Source: Dermatemys mawii
Taxonomy: Eukaryota > Chordata > Testudines > Dermatemydidae
NCBI GenBank assembly: GCA_007922305.1
Contig: ML677366.1
Location: 16,282,338 to 16,346,337 of the forward strand
Direction: 5' to 3'
DNA length: 64,000 nt
The notes beneath the pieces were generated by a model. The model searched no databases. It saw only the letters and a program-made list of their open reading frames with translations, and was not told where the DNA came from. Below are positions 12,601 to 24,000 of this stretch, piece by piece. Position numbers and translations under genes: made by a program. The stretch's first letter is position 1. Every line of letters starts with the position of its first letter.

Positions 12601-12907
12601 GGCACTAGAGGATATGTCTCACAAATGTGACTATGCAAAGGAAATAATTCTGATTAGAGTTACTGGTGCATAACCTCTTTTCACTACTGTTAATTGTGTG
12701 TAACCTTAGTACTATTTATAATATACCCACTCTATTGGCACCATGATTAGTTTTTAAAATGTGTACTTAGAAATAAAGAAATAATTCTCTGAATTCATTT
12801 TTGTGTTGGAACAGGGTGGTAAATCTCGTGAAAAAGTGGTGAAGATTTTGGTGTCAATGACTCCAGATGAGGTTTTAGAGAAACTGAAAAAAGAAGCTAC
12901 CAGTTGA
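6671..12907 (+). CDS. C15orf40: C15orf40 homologue, UPF0235/DUF167 family (four coding exons)
   Basis: Coding exons are 6671-6757, 7375-7501, 9234-9361 and 12815-12907, joining to 435 nt (144 residues plus TGA). All three introns have GT...AG ends and phases 0, 1 and 0. The protein has a basic, Arg-rich N-terminus (residues 1-25, a plausible mitochondrial presequence) and a second in-frame Met at 6746 (MPRK) that corresponds to the start of the shorter human form. The DUF167/YggU domain follows, with [15 protein letters not shown], then [20 protein letters not shown], then [12 protein letters not shown]. The family is conserved from bacteria to man, but its biochemical role is not established. 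Length fits the human forms (126 and 153 residues). All exons are intact. Neighbours BTBD1 upstream and RAMAC downstream match human order. Confidence 0.93.
6758..7374 (+). other. C15orf40 intron 1
   Basis: The donor is AAG|GTCGGT and the acceptor is TTCAG|GG after a T-rich tract. The first half is still CpG island. A G-run cluster at 7129-7260 could fold as a G-quadruplex. No other feature is seen. Confidence 0.85.
7129..7161 (+). promoter_or_regulatory. Candidate G-quadruplex in intron 1
   Basis: Four G-runs (GGG, GGGGGG, GGG, GGGGG) are separated by loops of 2, 6 and 8 bases on the sense strand, just downstream of the CpG island. More G-runs continue to 7260. Folding is an inference from run spacing. 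Confidence 0.4.
7502..9233 (+). other. C15orf40 intron 2
   Basis: Donor CAG|GTATAT and acceptor TTACAG|AT. The sequence is AT-rich. The 79-codon frame at 8684-8923 has no recognisable content and no flanking splice context, so it is not called. Nothing else supportable is seen. Confidence 0.8.
10427..10640 (+). mobile_element. MIR-type SINE
   Basis: The order of segments follows the MIR consensus: a tRNA-like head (about 10435-10470), 'tttgctgcagactggacaaagt', 'acttaacctttatttcagttactctcat' equivalents, 'ttttatagatgagataa', and a tail ending in 'gaggattaattagattgca' and 'aaagcactatataa'. It is heavily diverged, as expected of an old amniote SINE. Boundaries are approximate. Confidence 0.7.
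10865..10990 (+). mobile_element. hAT-like DNA element, right-end fragment
   Basis: The GC-rich patch contains 'gcctagggcggcattccgg' and ends in AGAGCCAGCCCTG, which reads as the terminal inverted repeat CAGGGCTGGCTCT on the other strand. I recall this end type from dispersed turtle repeats. The matching left end was not found, so this is called a fragment. Confidence 0.4.
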
Positions 12908-13300
12908 GACAAAACAAAAGCAGGAAATGGAACAATGTGTCTTGAAAATCTTTCACTGAATGTAAAGAGAAGAAGGGACATTCTTCAGTGAGTGCACATA
13001 AATGCAGGCTGTGGATAACTTACAAGAAACAAAGATTTTTTTTGTGTAAATGTGTAGATAAATTTAAGTACATTGTAAATTACAAATCTCTTCCCTATTC
13101 TTCTATATGCTAAACTTTGGTTTAAATAATCCCACAAAACTAAGGCCCAGGCTAAAAGTGGAAGCAGGATTTATCGCTGGATAGGAAAGCCATCTCAGCC
13201 TTGACATTTAGCTGAATCTACATCACAAATTCAGCATGACTGGGCTGCTTTTTCTATAGTTATATTCAAAATAGCCTCTTAAGTGTAATAAACCCAGGCC
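12908..13300 (+). other. C15orf40: C15orf40 3' UTR with candidate poly(A) signal
   Basis: AATAAA at 13287-13292 is the first canonical signal after the stop codon and would give a 3' UTR of about 400 nt. Further AATAAA hexamers at 13706-13711 and about 14235-14240 are alternatives. Which is used cannot be read from the sequence. Confidence 0.5.
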
Positions 13301-13492
13301 TGTTGAGTATTTGGCAACGTTTTTGAATGCAGGCATAATTATTTTTGGCTCACAAAGTAAAAGGCTTGGAGTGACAGGCTTATGATAAAGCACTAGAACA
13401 ATGTCAAGAGAAATATGGTGCAGAAGGAAAAATCAATTTAGAAGTGAGAGCCTAAAAGAGCAATCAGTGTAATGTATAGTGGCATGTGTAGG

Positions 13493-13584
13493 GTCCAGTT
13501 CTACTCTTTCTCTACACCATTGCAAATCCAGAGTAATGCCTTTGAAGCCAGTGGCATTGCCCTGGATTTACATAGGAGCAGAAC
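13493..13584. repeat. Short palindromic dispersed element
   Basis: The two halves are imperfect inverted copies. 'gttctactc' ... 'gcaaatccagagtaatgcc' on the left pairs with 'ggcattgccctggattta' ... 'ggagcagaac' on the right. The centre is 'tttgaagccagtg'. It belongs to the abundant family of small palindromic repeats seen elsewhere in the window. Confidence 0.6.
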
Positions 13585-14319
13585 TTTTCCCTTAAGCAAT
13601 CAAAAAATTGAGTCAGCAATATGAGAAATTGATACAGTAGTTAAGCAGTAAATGCACACAAGCTTGCTTTGATTCACTAGGTAGCCTGTAATCAAAGAGT
13701 TGCCTAATAAAGATTGGTCAAAAGTGGTATCTTCACCTTATGTGCCAAATGTAGCAATTTGTTTTGCTTAAAAATGCTGAGCAGTAAGTTTCATCCAATT
13801 TTTGTATTTTCAGTGAGAACTGATTTTTTCTGACTTGACTAGTAAAACAATTTATTTTTAGTCTTATGAATAACAAACAGAATTGCTGCTGACCTTCTGT
13901 TGATCTAAATAAATGAATTGTGTTCAAGAATCAGTTTTCAGGCCATAGAAACCTGAGCAAAGTGAAGTAATACCTGGAGTGGTGTTAAAAAGAGTGCAAA
14001 GATTGTATGAGATGAAATGGGAAGAGTAGATGTAGTTGTCTTAATTGCTCTTGACAAAGTTCAGGAGTGCACACTTGTGTTCCCCACTAATATATGTGAT
14101 GTCACTACATTCAGCTCCTTCAGCTATCCTCTTAGGTTGCAGCTGTTATGGGTTAGATTGTGTTACTTTCTACATTGTTTCTATCGAACAGCTGTAATGT
14201 GTAAATGTGATTTTATAATTTGAATGCCTAAAAGTCAATAAACAGGTCTGAAAGCCCACTAAGCTTCTGCATCTTCCACTCAGAAAAATCCATATATTAA
14301 AATAAGTAGAACTATCTAT

Positions 14320-14426
14320 AAAGGATTTCACTGGGATGATTTAGTTGGGGATTGGTCTTGCTTTAAGCAGGGAGTTGGACTAGGTGACCTCCCGAGGTCC
14401 CTTTCCACCCTGATATTCTATGATTC
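14320..14426 (+). mobile_element. CR1 LINE 3' end
   Basis: This is the conserved CR1 3' tail: 'ggatttcactgggatgattt', 'ggggattggtcttgcttta', 'agcagggagttggactag', 'gtgacctcccgaggtccc' and the terminal 'gatattctatgattc'. It is a 5'-truncated copy with no coding part. CR1 is the dominant LINE of birds, crocodilians and turtles. Confidence 0.92.
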
Positions 14427-17400
14427 ACCAGCTATGCATAATGCAACAAGTTGTATATCTCAAGTTTCAATTTTCCATGATCAGAAACTGCTTTTTACCT
14501 TTAAGTTTTTCCTATTCGTTCCATTTTCAGCAATGCACAAAGATGTTGCTAATGGTTCTATCAGGATGTTTCTCTACTATCTATGTGCTAATAAGGTTCA
14601 TTGCTAGAGGAATAAAGGTTGTAACCATGTGCTGCTTAGAGCATGTTTTGCTTCCTTGGGCTGATTGCCATACACTGCTTTATGTGCATCTCCTCATTTC
14701 CGACACACTGACATTTTGGCTATCAGTTGCTTTTCTCCTCACCCAGTCAGCATTCTACTCCGTAACTTTACGTTAATGCTTCTCACTGCTCTAAGTGGTT
14801 TGCCCAGCAGAGGGCCTCACCCACTTGATCAAGGGGAAACTATAAACAGATGCATGTTTGCTTTCATTTGCAGTCCTCAGTGCTACCTACCCGGGTTCTG
14901 GGTGGGGTATTCATTCAGCTGCTCAGCATTGGCTCAGGGTGAAGTGGAAATTCCCTAGCCAGAAAGAAATTAGGAGGTTCCCTCTGCATAACTCTCAGCT
15001 ACTTATCTTGCTAAATATATCTGAGTTTCCCACAAGGAATGCTGCATTAGTGATTTACAGCTTGAATATATGAATTTTTCCAGTATAGGCACCTACAGAG
15101 GGACCAAAATCTCCCAGGCAGCAACTGTACATCATTATTTCAAGCTCCACGTTTAACATGTTACATTTTCCCATCACTTTATGACCCCAGAGCTGTCTAG
15201 TCTTGAAAGGAGACCAAATCAATTAATGTATAGTGAGATCAATCTTTTAACAGTTCTCTCACTGCAGCATTAACCAACACCGGCCTCCACCCCTCTCTTT
15301 CTGAATGTGATATATTCTGTCCAAGCGATGTTTCCTGAACTCAAGCTGGCATTCTAGATTGCTTCTTTCCAATCAGTCAGGCTCTGTCTTCTATGACATG
15401 AATACAATAAAGGTGCCTGAGGTACCACTCTCTCCAGTTTATGTAACATGGGCCTGGCACACACTGTCATGTTGATCGCTGATGTCAGTCAGACTTGTAC
15501 TATATAGCAGGGAAGATGATTAGCCCTTGGGAAATGAGCATTCTGCTCTGCTCTCCTCTCTGTTCCTTTTACCCCTTTTCTTATGCATCTCCTTGTTCTC
15601 ACCTACCAGGCTCTCAGCCCCCCACACTGCCCTTTTCAAGTTACTGGTAGTGCTCCTGGTGGGGATGTGCACCACTGACAAGAGGGTAGCATGGACATGA
15701 ACAACTGTGGTGATTGTAAGTTGCCCTAACATATGTCAACTTATGGTCCTAGTGTAGACATGCCTGGTGTGACATACTGTTTGTATGCTATAGGAAAAGG
15801 ATTTCCTAAACCATTTTTTCAAAAGCTCTAGTTAGTGTGTATTACCACACTGTATGAGAATCAATTTAATTAGTTCAGTCAAGTCACTGTGATACCTATA
15901 CTGACACAGCAGCAGAGACAAGGTTTCACACCACACTTAGCAGCAAGAAAATATCAGGCTGTACGCTAGGCCCAAGCTCTTACTGCTCAGGTCCAGGCTG
16001 TTTGAGGGCCTCACAGCAGATCCTGGTGTCTCGGAGCTATAACAAATGGTACCATCTCACCAGAGGCACGAAACTAAATTATCTTCTGGCCCTTAACACC
16101 GCTCTCTCCTGCCCAGAATTGAGATGCCCAGGCTGAAAGTGGGAGAGCTTGCACTGGGGTGACCCACCTTGTACTTGTTCTGTGATTAGAAGATTTATTT
16201 AGCACCAGTAAATGAAATTGCATGTTTTTAGAAATCAATAGGATACATAACACTGAGTATGTGTCATCTTGTCTAATATAGGAAAGCCTCTTGCAGTATC
16301 AAACTTGTTGCATGAAATGGAGTAACATGCTCACTTTACCAAAATTAAACATCTTCCATCATAGTAGGGGGAAAAGCTTTAGCAAACATTCCCTAAGCTT
16401 CCACCAGGGTAAATTCTTCAGGAGGGAAACACCTGACATTTCTGTAAAATTGTTCATCCAAGGCCTTCAAAGCACTTTATAAATATTGTCTCAACATGTC
16501 TTTGAAGCAGCTTGTAAAATTTGCACAGCAGCTACTATTCAGGGTTAACAGTGCCTGGCTGCCATTCAGCTGAGGGTTTAAGCAGTAGGACTGAATACCT
16601 GCTCAAAGTTAGGCATGCACTTTAGTAAATAGTCATTTTTTCCCCTAACGTTATTTGACAAATATCAGATATTTGTCACACAATCAAGAGCCAAATAGTA
16701 TTTTAGCAGTTCTAGAGCTGACCAACTATGGCAGAACAGTATTTTCAAAGAAGTTATTTAAACATGGATGTAATGTAAGGACTATATTCCCTGAGTGAGT
16801 ACAAAGCCAGCAGCTCTGCTACCTACAGGTGTCTTGCTTTTTCCAGGACTCTGTCTTTTATGCCGTATGCTTTCAGTTTTCTGATTCTATAAGACTGACT
16901 TTCTGGAATCTGACTTTGAGGGGGTGTATGTAGTTATATTATCCTGCTCTAACCTGCTAATTAAGGATATCTAATTATACATTCCCTAGCTGGCCTGTTT
17001 GCTCTTTTTCTTTCAAGTCCAGTCCATTTATCATCTGCAACTCATTTCTACCCTCCCCACAGTCCCATGTGTCTCTAAATCCACATTCCCTCCACCTTCA
17101 TCAATCTAAATAGTCTTGTATAATTGACAGCTTTGTCAATAACTGGCAGTGGCCATTTACCAGAAAGTGCAGTTTAATATCTTCCTTCTTCTAAGCCTCC
17201 AGGAAGACAGATACACCTGATCTTTCTCTTCATTACTTCACACTCTTCTTGCCCTCATTATTTCCCCTCTCATGCTGCTTTGGAGTGTAAAACCTGAACC
17301 AGCTGAGACTCAATTGTTTATCCCTACCTACTATATTTCCCCTCTTAATGTTTTTAACCTTTATCTCAGTAGGATGATCCATTGCAATATTAGCCAGTAT

Positions 17401-18154
17401 GGAAATGCAGCACACAGTCACCCTCTGGGAGCACAGTGCCTTGCTTGCTTGTGCAGCATGTGCTGCTCATTACTCTCTGCTATAAAGTGCAGCAGCCTTT
17501 CAGAAAGTGCTGCTAATATCAGAGTCTATTACCCGGGCATTGTAAGCACTAACAGCAACATTTATGAAATGAAACAGTTGGTGTATGTGGGAGTCTGATA
17601 CTGCTGTTGTGAAGTCCTTTCCCTCCTTTGGTTTTCAGTTATTCAGGGAGTCTTTACAAAGTCACAGAGAGGTTTCCTTTTATTGGTATGTCTGTGTAAA
17701 AGCTGGGAGACCTTGAGTGAAGTGGTTTGAGAGGGAGATTTTTAAAGGAGCACACCATGGGCTACTTCTAAAATGCTAGGCAGCTGTAATCTGGGGCTTC
17801 CTTTCTGGAACATTGTTTAAATTATATATTGGCTTTTCACTGCAATCCTCCACTCAGATAAAACAGCCAGAAAATGTAACACAAATGTGTTGATTTTCCT
17901 CTCTGCATTCAGTCTCTATAGATGCACTGTGACAATTGACAAAGCTTTGTGGGGTGAGAGGGAGGTTACAAGGAAAGAGCAAGAGCCTTGTTTTGTGCTG
18001 CTGAGGGAAGACAGCTGGAAAGTCACCCTAAAGGACCAGCGAGGGTCTCCTGGTATAAATCCAGCACAATTGTTTCTATGCCTCCCCTCACTATTACTTA
18101 CCCTACAGGAGCAAGGAGCAAGTCAGAAGGAGTCAGGGCACCAGAAGAGGGTCT

Positions 18155-18203
18155 TAATTCACTGACACTGTTCACTTCCTAGAGAAACAGTGTCAGTGAA
18201 TTA
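18155..18203. repeat. Perfect 18-bp inverted repeat (hairpin)
   Basis: The left arm TAATTCACTGACACTGTT (18155-18172) and right arm AACAGTGTCAGTGAATTA (18186-18203) are exact reverse complements separated by 13 bases. No terminal repeats or duplications point to a known element. Function is unknown. Confidence 0.85.
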
Positions 18204-19677
18204 GGTCTCAAATGTGGGGTACTTTAAAGAAGCACCCTCAGCCTGAATTTTTAAAAAGTAACGAATTCTAAAAAGCTCCATTTTCTAATTGGGCCCTCTT
18301 CTAAACAGCAGGATTTCAACTCTCTGAGGGTTGGCTGGTCAGCTGCTGATGCTCGGAAGTATAAACTGGATAGCAACAACACCAGACATGCCCAGCTCAC
18401 CCTTCCTCTTCATGCCATTTCCACCTCTTCTGTGCACATACCTGCCTGCTGCCTCTTCAGATTCAGTGTTGATCCTGCTGTTACAGGTAAAAACAACCTA
18501 GCAGGGTCTTACCTTCTTATTGTATTGTAAGCTGCTGTAGTCCTTCTTGTCCTTTGCTATCTTTTCAGTGTTACAGGTGGTGCACTAGAAGTTTGCATAT
18601 TTGTAAAGCCTATTTTTGCTATCCAGTTTTCTAGGCCCAACAGCATTTTGAAATGCTCTGTCTATGGAAGGAAGGCATCTCCACACAATATATTCCTTGC
18701 AAACACAGTGCAGCCTCATTACTTCTGGCAGGGTCTCATAGTGGATCTGCAGCCCCTTAGCGTTTGCCCTTTTAATAAAATGCCTCCTTCAGCAGTTCTC
18801 ACAGCCATAATCCTGAGTGCATGTGTGGTCAGTTTCCTGCTGTGAGAAAAATTGCTATTAGCTACTATGATTCACTTACTACTTAGCAGAGAATTTTCTT
18901 CACTATCTTAGCTGGTTCTTGGCAGCTTTTTTTACAGTGAAAATGCAAGTCTGTTCTTAATAAATTTGATGGATTTTCATTTATCTTGAGGACGATAAGT
19001 GAGCCCATCACTGACTGAAAAAGCATCAGCACTAATATTCATATGGGATCAGTTAGGCAAATTTAACTTAGGTAATTTCTGTTTAATAAGGATGTCTCAT
19101 TCTGCTCAGTCACCTCATCACCAAATTCAGGTTTAGCTACTGAAGCTAAAGCAGATCCAAGGAACCCCAGAGTTTTGAGTGTAACATTTTAAAAAGATAA
19201 TTAGCAAATTATAATGATGTCTTCAGCCTGCCTGATTCTGTAATGTCTCTGTGAGTGTTACTCCTGTATCAGTTCAAATCAGAGTCACTTTCTATGCATG
19301 GTGATGCTGACATTACTGACAACCAGAGTTAAAGGGTGTCCAGTGTGAAATTAGAGCATTTGAAAACACTAATTTGATTATAGCTGTCAATTTAATAGGC
19401 TGTGTACAGTTAAGGCTAGTCATTCAGTATCCAAATAACTGTGGGTGTAATAAGCAGGGAAGGGCTCTAATATCTAATTTACATGCAGCTCAGTAGTGGT
19501 TTTAATATATTTCTAAGTTCTCTGTGAAAGAACTTGCTCGGTGTGTGTGGGTGTCTGCTATTAAAGAGACAGGGAACTCTTTTTAAACTATTTTGTTACA
19601 TTGTATTGTCCAAGTTAAGTCCTAGATCTCCCTGCAGCCTTTCTGCCAATTCTTGTGGATTTGCTATCACATTTTCT

Positions 19678-19690
19678 TTTCTCTCTCTCT

Positions 19691-19724
<34 letters not shown>
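19678..19724 (+). repeat. (CT)n / poly-T tract
   Basis: A short CT microsatellite (about 19680-19694) runs into roughly 30 T residues. It could be the remnant of a minus-strand poly(A) tail, but no retroelement was recognised next to it. Confidence 0.9.
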
Positions 19725-19728
<4 letters not shown>

Positions 19729-20854
19729 GTCAGAGAGATGCACTCAAACAACAGGGGAAACTGAATAACTCACTGGCTTTACAGCCGGACTGGCTGAAAT
19801 ATCACCATTGAAACCATTTTAGATGGAAAATTGTGTGTTTTTCCTACACAATAATTTTTGTTAACTCTGAAAGTATCTCCTGTCCATGGAAAAAAATTGC
19901 CTTTTAGTCAAAAGGCCAAACAACTGAAAACAGAAACATTTTTTGTTTTGTAGTGTAAAGCAGAAATTTTCAGCAAAGAGAAACAATTTTCTGACCATCT
20001 CTATTATACATCAAGAAGAGTGAAACAGCCTACAAGGTGTCAGCAAAGGAACAAAATGAAAAAAAGGCATTTGTTTTTTAATTGTCTTTCACTTCTAGTT
20101 GCTTTAAACATGATGTGTAACAATACCGGTTAAAAAAAGTCTTCAGGCCAATGTGGTTTTGAGGTTGGAAAGTGTCCTTTGAATTATTTAAATTAAAAGT
20201 CAAGAAGCTTGGCTTTCAAGCAGATGTTCATTAGGTGGTGCCATGCTGATATGTCATCAAACCATAACATTATATTCCTCTGGGAATTTTTAATCTTATG
20301 TTTATTACAGCCTTTTAAAAGCAGCTAGTGCAAAGGGAGGAAACTTGTGAAATGAACTAGTTACTAATAGTTACCTTTACTGCTATGAAACTACTCCCTT
20401 TGTGTCTGGGAGACCTTCGTTTCTGTCTCTAGCTTTCAACAAAGGAATGTTGTTATGTATTTTCTTTAGGAAACCAAACTGGGAATGGGGAAAAATACCA
20501 TAACTACCTTTACTTTAAAGAGAAAATGTCAGTTAGCAAAAAGTGTTTATCACAAGTGTAAATCTATGTGAATGCTACTATGGTTGGGCAAAAATTTCCT
20601 GCAAAAGATAAGGCCCCTTTTTAAATTGGACTGTTCTCAAATCTTCCTGGAAAGTGGAGAAAACTTTTAAAAAATGGTAATTACATTTCATGTGAAATAT
20701 TTTCTGCTCTCTTGCTGGAAGAACTGAAAGGCCACCGTTGCTATGAAAGCACACCCTTGTGGCTTGAAAGGCGGGGTAGGAGCTCCCTAGCACCCATGTG
20801 ATCTAGCAGAAAACAAAGGTCTGGGAGCTCTTCTCTGCCATTCATTGGCCTTTG

Positions 20855-21035
20855 GAATGATTTACACTTGGATAGCCCCTACCAATGTTACGTTTCGTGA
20901 TACCCACGCGAGGTAGGTAAATATCACTATCCCCATTTTAAAGATGGGGAAACAAGGTCAGAGCATTTGTGTGTATCCAAGGTTCTTGTCAGAACAAGGG
21001 TTAATTCTGGCTTCCATCCCTATGTATAATCCATT
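20855..21035 (-). mobile_element. MIR-type SINE (minus orientation)
   Basis: 'cgaggtaggtaaatatca', 'ctatccccattttaaagatg' and 'ggggaaacaaggtcagagca' read as the MIR core and 3' half on the minus strand. The copy is diverged and its boundaries are approximate. A second small fragment with 'tcattatccccattttacag' lies at about 21173-21203. Confidence 0.7.
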
Positions 21036-24000
21036 AGTGCTCCCTAGCCAAGGCAATTAACCTCCCTGACCCACTGTCTTTCCATCTGGAAAAGGGAATG
21101 ATGAGATTTACCAGAGGCGAAATCTGAAAAAAAAACAAAAATACACTGGATTTTAGATGTCAGCAGCCTCAGATAGGAGGTAATCATTATCCCCATTTTA
21201 CAGCTCCAGACTGTCAAATCCCTTTCACAAGAGCTAAAATCCACTTAAAAACAATCCGGTATCATCAAAACTCTATACAGCCTTGAAATATGGTTTTTGG
21301 AAACACTGTTCTGGAGAATTCCCAGATTTCAGGCCAAGAATCTTAGCTCCAGTCTAAAAGTTCTTAGGTGGTTTGATTTGCTATTATAGTTAGTGTTTAA
21401 CTAACTCTCACAAACTGGCAGCCTAAAGATTTTAAAAATAAATGATTCAAATTCTATCCTACCAGAGCCATGTAAGAAGTGCTTATATATACACAGTCAC
21501 CATTTGTCCATATTAAGTTGGATGTTCCACTTTAGCAGCAACTAATACAGTAGAATATTCACCTGAACATGGACACTTGCTCTGTCCATTGCATATGTTC
21601 ATGTTGCTAACACTGAGAATTTAGGTCGAGAGCTGCAACCCTTACTCACTGGCTCATATGAGTAGTCCCTAGGCATTACACAAGCCAACTGATGTCACTT
21701 CTTTTGGGTAATAACTGCTCACAGGGATAAGAACTTGCAGATCCAAGCTAAAATAAAGATGCTCATCTTTCTTCATTCTTTAGATTAAATCTTAGTGATT
21801 TCCGGGCCTCTGTGCAATATATTGTACCCAGCCAGGGTTAACTTCATTAGACTTTATAGCAAGCCATGAGAATCTGATTTTGGATATCTAGTTGTGCTAG
21901 CCTAGTGTAGGAGTGTGTGGTTTAAACTTTAAATAAATGTAATACCTTGCTAGGGGGGCTAGAACTCTTCCAAGCTCCCAGCTGATTGGGCTACTCGCCA
22001 TTCTGGTTGAAGGTCATTTTCCTGCATTGGCTGCATGTTGCTCTGTCTGCACTGTGTCAGAGGGAAATCTGCCTGGTACAGGTGACATGATAGAATGTAA
22101 ATGTTTTATAGCATCCAGGTTACCCTTTGATAGTAAAATCAGAGTGGGAGAAAGAGAACATGTCACAGGAATAACGTGTTTCTAGTCATGTTTTCAGGGA
22201 CCATGTAAATTTAGTAACTCACTTCAGCGTCAAGTAGGTTGCTTTTATACATATTCTCTATTTAAAAAGGATAATGACCATTTGTGACAAACAGTCAGCT
22301 CTATGCTGATTATAGTGCTTGATCAACTGGCTTTATGGATATGTGATTAGAATGCTAATATCCCATGTATATAACCAATTAGAACACTCTGATCACACAA
22401 TGTCATATCTAAATGCCTTTGACCTTCAAACGGTTGACATTGAACTCATAAATATGGAAAAACACTAGATTGGCAGATATATGGGCAGGCATCTTCTGGA
22501 GTATAAGATCTTATTTTATCAGACAGTGTATATATTTATTGCATACACAAAAGAACATTATTAGCATTGCAAAGTCAAGCCCTCAAAAGTTAGGAAATGC
22601 CAGAATTAAGGTTGCCTCTGCAACCTCAATTTGGCCCTCTTTAGGCAATATAGGCATTATGATACAGTCTTTTGTTACATAGCAGGACGGACAGGCTCCA
22701 TCCTCTCAGTTCTGTTTGGCCTGCAGCAGCCCAGACCTGCAATTGCAGAGAAAATGCTGCTCAACCTCTGGCTGGAGCATCCCCATTATGGACATAAATT
22801 TTGGAGAATTTAGCTGCAAAGGTCTGACAGGTCTCTATGGAGGAGGTGGAGACTCATGATTTTTTTCTTTTGAAAGGCTGATAAATTGGCTGGATTTGAG
22901 TAGATTTTCACAGGGACAGCAAAAGGCACATCCCTGAAACAAAGGCCATGTCCTGCCGAATCTCAAGTCCCTGCTCTAACGCATGGGGGCATTAGAGCTT
23001 CTCGGAAAAGATCTCCATAACTGTTTAACTTGGACAAAACAATGTATGTTAGCCTACCCTCATTCTCACAAATGGTTGAATCGTTTGGGCTGAAATTTTG
23101 CAAAAGAATTCAGCCTGAGGCAGACACCTGGCTTGGGAAATTTCAGTTGCAAACATTTAAAATTTGACCAAGTTATAAGCAAACAGGCCATTATAATGGG
23201 AAATGTTGGGCCACCTTAATCACAGATAGTGCTACCAGCCTTGCCCATAGTACAGGCATATATGGAAAGAAAGTGAAAGAACCATACAAGCGCAATTTTC
23301 AAAAACCTTTCTAATTTGAACAGCTGTTGTTAATGTCTGGTCTAAGGGCCGAATTCGCTGCAGGAGTAAGTGGGCACAATGCAGGGACATCAAGGGAGGT
23401 GTTTTGTGTGAAGTTTTATGTTCTGTTTCCATGTGGCCTGTTACTGCGCCTGTAATCCCCCGGAAACCTAAGTTGTGTCTTTGCAGACCCAGTAGCTCCC
23501 CAAGGCTGTTGGCACTGGCCGTATGCCTCTGCTCTCTCCCTGGCATTGCAATTCCATTAGAACTGCACTATTGGGGCCCCCTTAGCTGTGTCTTCCCTTG
23601 AGACCTTGCAAGGGGTATTCTGTGGAAAACGTAATAAAGCCCAAGGGCGTGTTGCCACTTTTCTGTCTAAACTCCACAGGGTTGGAGAGGAAAGGGACAA
23701 GAGTCTGCTCTGGCCCTTCCACTGCCTATGGTCCACCCTTTTTCAGAGGGAAATCTGGGGCAGTGTGCATGTACCAATGAAAAGCAATCTCCTTGTGCTG
23801 GTCTAGTATGGGACTATGTGGTTTAAACCTTGAGGGTATGGGGGAAAGGTTTGTGAACCCCTCAGATATGTTTCCTCCCTCCAAACTAAATTACTTGATT
23901 TGTGCAAGGTGGCTGCTGTTTGCTAGGGCCTAAAGTTTTTCCCATTTTTTTTTTTCTGGCTGAACTATTATCTTGCACATAGACTTGTGAGGTAAGTCTA

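Larger units (their letters stand above)
9362..12814 (+). other. C15orf40 intron 3
   Basis: Donor AAG|GTACAA and acceptor GGAACAG|GG. It holds a MIR-type SINE (about 10427-10640), the right end of a hAT-like element (ending 10990) and a T-run (11712-11729). The rest is unannotated AT-rich DNA. Confidence 0.8.

Noticed and set aside
21890..23850. Shared words at 21895/23796 (tagtnnnggantntgtggtttaaac) and 22058/23742 (tcagagggaaatctg)
   Set aside because: The two pairs are not in the same order in the two places, so a single duplicated repeat is not supported without an alignment.
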